Under the pieces are notes generated by a model, which did not search any database, was not told the origin of the DNA, and saw only the letters and a program-made list of their open reading frames with translations. This document shows positions 36,301 to 41,822 of a stretch of DNA of 41,822 nucleotides, piece after piece. Made by a program: the position numbers and the translations under genes. The stretch is from Calditrichota bacterium (GTDB lineage Bacteria; Electryoneota; B3-LCP). The DNA is taken from assembly GCA_020051775.1 (NCBI GenBank), contig JAGVQJ010000159.1, positions 1 to 41,822 of the forward strand, given 5' to 3'. How positions within the stretch are numbered: the stretch's first letter is position 1; the number at the start of each line of letters is the position of its first letter.

Positions 36301-38256
36301 CTATTTGAGATAGACCGCCCGTGATTGCAACTCAACTCCTGGGGTATTGAATTTCACCAGGTAAATACCCGAGGTCAGATTAGCGGGTGTCCAGGGGATT
36401 TCGTGAAGTCCCGGCGAGAGCATTCCCGTGAAGGGTGTAGCCACCCAACGGCCCAGGGAATCGAAAATGCGGATCTGCGCGTGCGATTGATGCGGTAAGG
36501 CGACGCGTATGGTCGTGCTGTTGTTGAAGGGATTGGGGTAGATGTTCTCCAGCGTGAATTCTTTTGGAATTTCCTCTGGACTGGCCCAGGGACCCAGGCC
36601 GTAGTTATGCACGATGACGAGCGGCGCCGGCGCGTAATCCCAAATTGTGCCGTTTGGAGTCTGGATTTTAGCTAAAAGCCAGACTTGCACGCCATTGGAC
36701 ATGGATGTGGTGTTCCAAAGGAAGCTATCGGTGGTATCGGAGGCGGGAATGCCGGATCCACCAGCTATCGGTGTGCCGTTATAACCGACGTTGTTATTGT
36801 CCCAATACAAGCTGATGAGTGCGCTGTCCGTGGGATCGGAATCCGTCCAGGTGATTAAAAATTCCGTATCGGCGGAATCCATGACCGCCGGCGAGGTGAG
36901 CGTTATATAAGCTAAACCCCAGGTATGATTGATGATTACCGGGCCCTGGCTGTAGGCTACCGCCATCTCCATGCCGTCGCTGATGATACCGCGGACCCAA
37001 ATGGCGCCGGGCGTAACGCTGGCGGTATTCCACAGAAAAGTGTCTGTGGTGTCGGCTTCCGGAATGGCCAAAGCACCGGGTATCTGAGTTCCGTACCCGG
37101 TGGAGGTATCTGCCGTCCAATAGAAGCTGATCAACGCTTCATCATTAGGATCATGGGCTTCGTACTGGATTGTGAACTGCTGATTGGCGGTATCGCCCCA
37201 GGCGGGGCGGGTGATCATCAGGGTGGGTGATATGTTGGGCATTTCCGGTTGGAAAACCATGAACGTATCGTTGTTCGCTTCGTATGGACCCTCATCAATT
37301 TCAAAGCCGGCGTCAACCATCCATGAGACGGTATGACTTAGAGTATCTGAAACATGATAAATATCGGTATAGGTAGTACAAACCACCGATTCCAGTAAAC
37401 CGAGATCAATATTGCGCCTTTCCGTATAGAACGGCTGGCCATCCAGGCGGGCGGTTATATTAAACAGTGGTGTTACTCCCGTTCCTTCGGCTGACCAGAT
37501 CAGGGAAAAGCGCAGGGAATCTCCCGTGATCGCCTGGCTGATCGAACTGGAGTCCGTATGAGCCAGACCGGGTATTTGGGCGAACAGATCATACAAACCG
37601 TCATCCCAGCCGACGTGAACTTCATCCACGAAACAGCCCATCAGCGAGTCTTCCATAAAGCTGTTGCTGACGAACTGGAAGAGGATATAGACGCTGCTCT
37701 GCCCGATGTAACTGACCCAACTTGAGCCGCTGGGCAAGCTATCCAGATTAATCGTCGTGCTCCACCACTGTGAACTCAAGCCGAATTTGCGATTGACTTC
37801 CAACATGTTCCAAGCGTTTTGATTGTAAGCTCCCCAGCGCAGGTAATCTTGATTGCTACCCGTCTGGTAATAATACCAAAAAGTAGCTTTAGCCGCTACG
37901 GCCTGGGAAAAGTTGAAAGGCCCGCATTTGGCCCAGCAGTTGATGTTGTTGGGATAGGGATCGTATTCCGGATCCAGGTCGCCGGGAAGGCCCACACACC
38001 AGATACTATGATTGTCCGTTTCGTTGGGTTTGAAGATGTAATTCTGAATGCCCCAAGTCCATGGCGCGCCCTGACCTCCGTAGGCCCGGAAGGGATTTAT
38101 GACCCAGGGAGACATGGGAAATTGCTGAGGTTGTTCTTCAAAATGTTCTGTCAGCACCGAGTGCCAAACCGCATGAGCCTGTGGTGTTATCAAACAAGTT
38201 AGAAGAACCAGAGCAGTGCCTGTCAACAGGACTCGAGCAATTCCGTTTTTCAGCAT
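36301..38256 (-). CDS. secreted T9SS protein with tandem beta-repeats
   Basis: A 651-aa protein with a signal peptide (LTCLITPQAHA, cut near residue 29). The N-terminal region (about 30-215, VLTEHFEEQ...WVINPF...FVDEVHVGWD) resembles the jelly-roll domains of choice-of-anchor J or MAM type. A CARDB-like segment (about 225-340) follows, then two tandem units of about 95 residues (EALISFYWTAD...TTDTFLWNT and SALISLYWDNN...TTDSFLWNT), and the T9SS sorting domain (YPNPFNNSTTIRVAL ... SGIYLVKFN). GAGGTG precedes the ATG. I do not recognise a catalytic domain. Confidence 0.8.
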   Translation of the reverse strand: MLKNGIARVLLTGTALVLLTCLITPQAHAVWHSVLTEHFEEQPQQFPMSPWVINPFRAYGGQGAPWTWGIQNYIFKPNETDNHSIWCVGLPGDLDPEYDPYPNNINCWAKCGPFNFSQAVAAKATFWYYYQTGSNQDYLRWGAYNQNAWNMLEVNRKFGLSSQWWSTTINLDSLPSGSSWVSYIGQSSVYILFQFVSNSFMEDSLMGCFVDEVHVGWDDGLYDLFAQIPGLAHTDSSSISQAITGDSLRFSLIWSAEGTGVTPLFNITARLDGQPFYTERRNIDLGLLESVVCTTYTDIYHVSDTLSHTVSWMVDAGFEIDEGPYEANNDTFMVFQPEMPNISPTLMITRPAWGDTANQQFTIQYEAHDPNDEALISFYWTADTSTGYGTQIPGALAIPEADTTDTFLWNTASVTPGAIWVRGIISDGMEMAVAYSQGPVIINHTWGLAYITLTSPAVMDSADTEFLITWTDSDPTDSALISLYWDNNNVGYNGTPIAGGSGIPASDTTDSFLWNTTSMSNGVQVWLLAKIQTPNGTIWDYAPAPLVIVHNYGLGPWASPEEIPKEFTLENIYPNPFNNSTTIRVALPHQSHAQIRIFDSLGRWVATPFTGMLSPGLHEIPWTPANLTSGIYLVKFNTPGVELQSRAVYLK

Positions 38257-38305
38257 GGCGCACCTCGGAGGAATGGGAATTTCAGGTTCAGTCTTGATCT
38301 ATATT

Positions 38306-38334
38306 AGTATAATCCATTTTTACGTCAAAGTCAA
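38306..38334 (-). promoter_or_regulatory. promoter of the tandem-repeat T9SS gene
   Basis: The minus strand has TTGACT (38329-38334), a 17-bp spacer and TATACT (38306-38311), 50 nt before the start codon. Confidence 0.75.
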
Positions 38335-38383
38335 GCATTTTCTTAATGAGCATGATGATTTTCCCCTTTTTCCCTTTCCCCGG

Positions 38384-38430
38384 TTGACATATAAGTTCTG
38401 CCGGGTGGTAATTCCCCCCTCGGGGGTAAT
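38384..38430 (+). promoter_or_regulatory. weak upstream promoter and C/G palindrome
   Basis: TTGACA (38384-38389) is followed after 17 bp by a poor -10 (GGTAAT, 38407-38412). A palindrome ATTCCCCC...GGGGGTAAT (38411-38430) starts at this -10. It lies 22 bp before the stronger promoter at 38452. It could be an operator or a small terminator isolating the selenoprotein operon. Confidence 0.3.
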
Positions 38431-38451
38431 ATAACTCGCTGCTAAAATGCC

Positions 38452-38480
38452 TTGACTTGAAAATAATTCTTCCTTAAATT
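38452..38480 (+). promoter_or_regulatory. promoter of the selenoprotein operon
   Basis: TTGACT (38452-38457), a 17-bp spacer and TAAATT (38475-38480) lie 33 nt before the first gene (GTG 38513). No terminator of convincing strength is seen before the right edge except the short hairpin at 38741. Confidence 0.65.
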
Positions 38481-38512
38481 ATATACGGATCTTACAGATA
38501 GGACTTTCAATC

Positions 38513-38728
38513 GTGGTGCGACATTTCATATTGGCAGTCGTTCTGCTGGCAATTTGTGCTGGATTGGTCTTGAATCTGAGCGGGTGTGCGCGGTCGGCCG
38601 GCATGGTGTACCTTCTGGATCAGCCGGTAAGCGATCCCATTATGTACGCTGATGATGGCCAGGACAGCGATCTGTGCAAGGTGGAAGATGGCGGGTATTC
38701 CGGTTCGTCTGGAGAGTGCCCTACGTGA
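38513..38728 (+). CDS. small lipoprotein, DUF4266-like
   Basis: A 71-aa protein. The lipoprotein signal peptide (FILAVVLLAICAGLVLNLSGC) has the lipobox Cys at residue 25. The mature part is about 46 residues, acidic, with two more Cys (LCKVEDGGYSGSSGECPT). Its size, the M/D-containing middle and Gly/Ser/Cys-rich tail recall the DUF4266 lipoproteins that are usually encoded before a DUF3570 barrel and a TlpA-like thioredoxin; here the next genes are a barrel and a TlpA-like protein. The match is from memory and weak at residue level. Start GTG 38513 (or GTG 38516); AGGA lies upstream. It ends in a tandem TGA TGA. Confidence 0.6.
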   Translation: MVRHFILAVVLLAICAGLVLNLSGCARSAGMVYLLDQPVSDPIMYADDGQDSDLCKVEDGGYSGSSGECPT

Positions 38729-38740
38729 TGACCCAGTACG

Positions 38741-38757
38741 GCCCGGAGCGGGCTTTT
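38741..38757 (+). terminator. short hairpin with T-run, possible attenuator
   Basis: GCCCG-GAG-CGGGC (38741-38753) followed by TTTT lies between the lipoprotein and barrel genes. The 5-bp stem and short T-run suggest partial termination at most, which would set expression of the downstream genes below that of the lipoprotein. Confidence 0.4.
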
Positions 38758-38803
38758 CAACACCTTCAGTAGGGTTTTTTCACGTACTCAGCCACGAGTT
38801 ACC

Positions 38804-39826
38804 ATGACGTTATCCAAACATCTTGCCGGTATTTTACTGTGTCTGCTGGGCGGGGTATCTATCCTGCACGCGGGCGCCTTGAGTGTTGGGGGTTTCACGC
38901 AAGTCAAGCTGGAATACCAATATACCGACTACCTTAAATTCGCCTACCCCAATCCCATACTTTTTGAATATAATAGTCACGATTATCGGCAACCGGCTCC
39001 TTATATCAACGATTTCCCTGAAAACCGCGTCCTGGCCAAGGTTTCACAAGGTTTGGGGATTAATGACGTTCTCCACGTCAAATATCAGTATTCCGATCTT
39101 TCCGATACGAACTGGCAGGATTTATTCAACGCCAAATATGTACGTAATCTCTCCAGTTCCACGGAAGCCCATATCGCCGGTCAATTCACTCGCGGCCGCG
39201 GTGGTTTCATGGGGAAATCCGTTGAGGTGGGCGGTAAAGTTGATTTCGCCGGATTCATCTTAGCGGATGGATCCTACGGTTATTATTCCAATACTTCTGA
39301 TAGCGTCTGGATGGACAACCTGGGCGTACAACAGACCAAGGAATTACCCAGCGACGCCCATTCCCTGAGTTTGAAGTTGCGCCAGGCTTTGAGTAAATCC
39401 ACCGCGTTTCAAGTTAAATACGATTATTTCTTTGCCGCAGGGGATCGAGCCGACTTCTTTTCCAACACTCTGACCTTCTGGGTGTCTCAATATCTGCCCA
39501 CCAAAACGGCTGTTCACGCTGAATACCGGGAGAACTGGAACGGTAACAAGTATCGCTCCTGGTCCTCAGGCTTGGAAATTGATCAGTATTTGAACTGGTC
39601 CAGCACCTTGACGCTCAAAGGGCGTTTCTACCAGGGCTTGCCGACGGATCCCTTAGCGATACAGGGATTGAATGGAAAAACATCCTTTAACAGCTATTCC
39701 CTATCAGCAATTCTATCGCACCATCTCTTTGCCGAAACCATCGTCATGCTGAAGTACCGCTACTACGTGAGCGATCAGGACATCGAGATGAACACGTATC
39801 TCCTCGGTTTGCAGTACATACTATGA
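38804..39826 (+). CDS. outer-membrane beta-barrel protein, DUF3570-like
   Basis: A 340-aa protein with a signal peptide (LAGILLCLLGGVSILHAGA). The mature part is made of alternating amphipathic strands rich in Tyr, Trp and Phe (HVKYQYSDLS, FQVKYDYFFAAGD, AVHAEYRENWNG, TLKGRFYQG, IVMLKYRYYVSD). The last strand LLGLQYIL at the very end is typical of barrels inserted by the BAM complex. There is no T9SS tail, unlike most large exported proteins nearby. The context (small lipoprotein before, TlpA-like after) recalls DUF4266-DUF3570-TlpA operons. The stop codon overlaps the next ATG (ATGA), so the next gene is translationally coupled. What passes through or binds the barrel is unknown. Confidence 0.75.
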   Translation: MTLSKHLAGILLCLLGGVSILHAGALSVGGFTQVKLEYQYTDYLKFAYPNPILFEYNSHDYRQPAPYINDFPENRVLAKVSQGLGINDVLHVKYQYSDLSDTNWQDLFNAKYVRNLSSSTEAHIAGQFTRGRGGFMGKSVEVGGKVDFAGFILADGSYGYYSNTSDSVWMDNLGVQQTKELPSDAHSLSLKLRQALSKSTAFQVKYDYFFAAGDRADFFSNTLTFWVSQYLPTKTAVHAEYRENWNGNKYRSWSSGLEIDQYLNWSSTLTLKGRFYQGLPTDPLAIQGLNGKTSFNSYSLSAILSHHLFAETIVMLKYRYYVSDQDIEMNTYLLGLQYIL

Positions 39827-40752
39827 AAGCTACCTTGTCATTCCTGCGCATTTCCTTGTCATTCCCGCGAAAGCAGGAATCCCTCGCCATCCTGCTGGGA
39901 TTGATCGCGATTGTTCTGATAATCGGGGGCTGCGGCGACCCGCCGAGCGCCCCACCGGATCAGCTCAAGGGCGATCTCGTGGTCATGGCCTTTCTACCTG
40001 ATAGCTCGCTGGCTGCTTACATGCGCCTTGTATTGGACGGTGATACCTTGGTTGGCGATACAGCCGTTGTAGATCTTTTGACCGGCGATACACTTATGGT
40101 TTTCCATAATCCCGCGACCCTGCATGGCATCTTGGCCGGAAATCACCAGGTGATCACCAGCGCTCAGGTTTCGGAATCGGGGACTGTGGTTCATTACGCG
40201 GGTTCACAGATCGTGGCAGTATCGGGAAATACCGTCGCAGAGACGGAAGTCAGGATGTTAGGTTTGGCGCCCAACTTCTCGCTGATGGATGTGTCAGGGA
40301 ACACGATCATCATGGATGATCTGACCGGAAGAATTCGTCTGCTTTATTTCTTCTCGTTCACCTGAACCTACTGCAAAGGCGTGGAGATGCCATGCTTTCA
40401 GGACAGTATCGGGGAAGTCTATCCCGACACGTTGGTGATGGCCATCGGCCTGAATCACGACGCTCCCAATGCGAACTTTGTGCGCGACTACCTCGTTAAC
40501 TATATTGGCTACATCGGTACCAGTTACAAAGCGGACACGCTGACTTATCCCGTGATCTGGGATCCGCTGACGACGACATTCGAGGCTTATGGATTGACGC
40601 CCAACCTGCTGCCGGCCATCTTTCTGGTTGACCAGACCGGCTACATCCGCATCGCCAGCTATGGCGCCAGCACGGCCGCCACCTTCTGGCCGGAATTTGA
40701 CCTGATCATGACGGAAATCCGAGTACTGCTGGAAAATCCACCAACGCACTAA
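39823..40752 (+). CDS. TlpA-like thioredoxin lipoprotein, selenoprotein (Sec181, UTYC)
   Basis: A 309-aa protein read through the in-frame UGA at 40363-40365. The lipoprotein signal has its lipobox Cys at residue 37. A beta-rich, PEGA-like region (about 45-145) is followed by a thioredoxin-fold domain: LAPNFSLMDVSGN, DDLTGRIRLLYFFSFT-U-TYC-KGVEMPCFQ, and cis-Pro region LLPAIFLVDQTG. The UGA replaces the first Cys of the CxxC active site, and the frame continues with full TlpA similarity to TAA 40752. A bSECIS-like hairpin lies at 40371-40401. It should be a membrane-anchored periplasmic selenol-thiol oxidoreductase. The start overlaps the barrel stop. A mobile-type repeat at 39861-39880 encodes FPRKQES inside the signal peptide n-region. 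Confidence 0.88.
39861..39880 (+). repeat. dRS3/REP-like palindrome ATTCCC-N8-GGAAT
   Basis: ATTCCCGCGAAAGCAGGAAT matches the widespread repeat whose translation SFPRK(R/Q)ES turns up in many predicted proteins. A diverged half copy, TTGTCATTCCTGCGC (39837-39851), precedes TTGTCATTCCCGCGA (39857-39871). It lies within codons 13-20 of the TlpA-like selenoprotein. Confidence 0.65.
40363..40401 (+). promoter_or_regulatory. UGA-Sec codon and bSECIS-like hairpin 1
   Basis: After UGA 40363-40365, CTG-c-AAAG-g-CGTGG (40371-40384) pairs with CCATG-CTTT-CAG (40390-40401): twelve pairs with two single-base bulges. The apical loop is AGATG. The loop begins 19 nt after the UGA, inside the known bacterial range of about 16-37 nt, and has G as its second base, as bSECIS elements usually do. 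Confidence 0.8.
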
Positions 40753-40779
40753 TACAGTGAGACAAATTTGAGATCACTT

Positions 40780-41274
40780 ATGCTGAAAAAGAGATACTTC
40801 GCCCTGGCGCTACTGCTCTTGGTAACTGGATTGACGCTGATGGCTTCGGCTGCCCTTTCGCCCGGGACGATTGCACCTGATTTTAATCTGCCCACCACCG
40901 CGGGCGCGAAGTTGACACTCTCGCAATTCAAGGGACAGGTGGTGATTCTGGCCTTCTGGAAAAGCGACTGACGCCAGTGCCATGCGGAGATTCCGCATCT
41001 TAACATCATCAGCAAGCAATATCCTACGGATAAAGTCAAGATCCTGTCCATGAATGCGATCAATCCGGCGCCCCTGGCGGCGGCTGAAGGCAAGCGATAC
41101 GAAATCCCTTATGATATCCTTCTGTGCCGGGATACCGGCGTAATTCGCGATTACAAAGTCACGAAACTACCGCATCTATTCATCATTGATGCCAAAGGTG
41201 TGATCGCGGAAAGCAAGCTGTTTCTCGATGCTGCAAAAATCAAGCAAGTGCTGGATAGATTGTTAGCAGAATAA
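40780..41274 (+). CDS. secreted ResA/TlpA-like thioredoxin, selenoprotein (Sec64, URQC)
   Basis: A 164-aa protein read through UGA 40969-40971. The signal peptide (MLKKRYFALALLLLVTG...ASA) is followed by a thioredoxin fold: APDFNLPTTAG, FKGQVVILAFWKSD-U-RQC-HAEIPHLN, the YEIPYDILLCRD strand-helix, and cis-Pro segment VTKLPHLFIIDAKG. The UGA again stands exactly for the nucleophilic Cys of FWxxxCxxC. Both sides of the UGA are in one frame and align continuously to ResA-type proteins. The product should act in the periplasm, perhaps soluble or held by an uncleaved signal. ATG 40780 is preferred to TTG 40768 because the signal peptide fits it. The gap to the previous gene is 27 nt. Confidence 0.88.
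40969..40998 (+). promoter_or_regulatory. UGA-Sec codon and bSECIS-like hairpin 2
   Basis: After UGA 40969-40971, ATGCGG (40982-40987) pairs with CCGCAT (40993-40998), with an extra A-T pair possible. The apical loop is AGATT, starting 16 nt after the UGA. Its apex GG-AGATT-CC is nearly identical to GG-AGATG-CC of hairpin 1. Confidence 0.8.
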
Positions 41275-41277
41275 ACA

Positions 41278-41421
41278 ATGACCATTAGCATCATCCTTAG
41301 ATATCTCATCGCCGCGACGATCATCGGCACACTGCTCTATCTGGGCATTACGATGGGGCAGCCCGGAGGCTTGCGCGTGGAAACTTCGGGGCTTTGACTG
41401 GCCTGCATCGGGCTCGGATGA
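41278..41421 (+). CDS. 47-aa CXXC-type membrane mini-protein, selenoprotein (Sec40, ULAC)
   Basis: Starts 3 nt after the previous stop. One transmembrane helix (about residues 5-26) is followed by MGQPGGLRVETSGL-U-LAC-IGLG and the stop. Layout and ending match the small CD1871A-type CXXC proteins known from clostridia and others (one helix, G-x-x-x-G motif, then ...IC-x-x-CIG(I/L)G at the C-terminus), which often sit beside thioredoxins and 4Fe-4S membrane proteins, as here. UGA 41395-41397 takes the place of the first Cys; UGA 41419-41421 is the true stop because the family ends at this point. Only 47 residues, so easily missed by gene callers. Function unknown; a redox relay is likely. Confidence 0.78.
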
Positions 41422-41430
41422 TCCCATGGC
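41395..41430 (+). promoter_or_regulatory. UGA-Sec codon and possible bSECIS 3
   Basis: After UGA 41395-41397, GCC-tgc-AT-c-GGG (41401-41412) can pair with CCCATGGC (41423-41430), giving eight pairs with bulges. The 10-nt loop CTCGGATGAT begins 15 nt after the UGA and carries a GG. A local GG-ATGAT-CC apex recalls hairpins 1 and 2. Weaker than the other two; it contains the terminal UGA and the next start codon. Confidence 0.5.
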
Positions 41431-41822
41431 TGTAAAGAAAATTCTTTTAGCGCGACGTCTTACGCAGGTGGGCGTGGGCTTTCTGCTGTATAACTGTTAT
41501 ACCAAAGTCTTCACCACCAAAATCATTTATGACGGGCCGTTGAAATTGGGTTGCGTGCCGGGATTGAATTGCCACGCCTGCCCTATGGCTCTCTCATCTT
41601 GTCCCATCGGCGGGTTGCAATTTTTTGCGGCGGCGCATCAATTTCCGATTTATCTGGCCGGATTCTTAGCCCTGCTGGGCGTGATTGGCGGGCGAGCGGT
41701 CTGTGGCTGGTTATGTTGGTTCGGATTGCTGCAGGAATGGATGTACAAGATCCGCAGCCGCAAATTCAAGATTCCTCCTTTTCTGTATCATTTCCGCTGG
41801 TTTTCTCTGATCGTTTTGTCTA
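41426..41822 (+). CDS. 4Fe-4S polyferredoxin-like membrane protein (NapH/NosR type), partial
   Basis: The first 132 residues are visible; the gene runs off the right edge. A membrane segment is near residues 10-25, then a cytoplasm/periplasm loop with GLNCHACPMALSSCPIG, a helix (PIYLAGFLALLGVIGG), and RAVCGWLCWFGLLQEWMYKI. Such CxxCP and CGWxC segments occur in NapH/NosR/YccM-type membrane proteins that pass electrons across the membrane. The usual CGW(V/L)CPFG has Trp in place of Pro. It starts 4 nt after the mini-selenoprotein stop, with no strong Shine-Dalgarno, so translation is probably coupled. It is the likely electron donor or acceptor for the three selenoproteins. Confidence 0.82.
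   Translation, partial: MAVKKILLARRLTQVGVGFLLYNCYTKVFTTKIIYDGPLKLGCVPGLNCHACPMALSSCPIGGLQFFAAAHQFPIYLAGFLALLGVIGGRAVCGWLCWFGLLQEWMYKIRSRKFKIPPFLYHFRWFSLIVLS

Noticed and set aside
38726..38731. Sec recoding at the end of the 71-aa lipoprotein
   Set aside because: Two UGAs stand in tandem, the following frame shows no domain, and no suitable hairpin with correct spacing was seen.
40363..41397. The three in-frame UGAs as sequencing errors or pseudogene decay
   Set aside because: All three fall on the first Cys of a CxxC motif, the frames are otherwise intact with no frameshifts, and hairpins of bSECIS type follow. Random damage would not hit the same functional position three times in a row.
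41419..41500. Readthrough of the second UGA (41419-41421) as another Sec
   Set aside because: The continuation runs in a different frame over the start of the 4Fe-4S protein, has no recognisable similarity, and the family ends at CIG(I/L)G.

Overview
The window looks like a chromosomal segment of an uncultured bacterium of the FCB superphylum. Seven large secreted proteins end in the C-terminal beta-domain used for sorting by the type IX secretion system (NPFNPxT near its start, GxYF/GIY..K at its end). That points to lineages such as KSB1, Zixibacteria, Electryoneota, Latescibacterota or Cloacimonadota; I cannot choose between them from one window. Promoters are of sigma-70 type (TTGACt, 17 bp, TATAtt), and UGA is an ordinary stop for most genes.

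Layout. (1) 1-4842, minus strand: secD-secF-purA-tRNA-Lys(UUU). (2) 4937-5567: a small degenerate GGDEF protein with its own promoter, structured leader and terminator. (3) 5595-11824: an addB-addA pair (recombination helicase-nuclease). (4) 11833-13296, minus: an OmpA-type outer-membrane protein with thrombospondin-3 calcium repeats. (5) 13516-16983: a kelch/beta-propeller T9SS cargo protein. (6) 17039-24458, minus: a signalling cluster of a Ser/Thr kinase-ATPase-TPR protein, a GAF-PAS histidine kinase overlapping it by 8 nt, and a RACo-like ferredoxin-ASKHA protein. (7) 24626-38256: a run of T9SS cargo (LVIVD propeller, VWA protein, DUF362 protein with a Tat signal, C25/gingipain-like peptidase, a reelin-like haem-motif protein, and a protein with tandem beta-repeats).

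(8) 38384-41822 is the most interesting region. Behind a good promoter come a 71-aa lipoprotein, an outer-membrane barrel, and then three consecutive reading frames each interrupted by one in-frame UGA exactly where a redox cysteine is expected. These are a TlpA-like lipoprotein with U-T-Y-C, a secreted ResA-like thioredoxin with U-R-Q-C, and a 47-aa membrane protein with U-L-A-C-I-G-L-G that resembles the CD1871A-type CXXC mini-proteins. A 4Fe-4S polyferredoxin-like membrane protein follows and runs off the right edge. The first two UGAs are followed at the right distance by good bacterial SECIS-like hairpins with nearly the same apex (GG-AGATN-CC); the third has a weaker candidate. I read this as an operon encoding three tandem selenoproteins that form a cell-envelope thiol/selenol redox chain, coupled to an Fe-S membrane protein and an outer-membrane barrel. 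Reading the UGAs as selenocysteine is well supported by sequence; the electron-flow role is inference.
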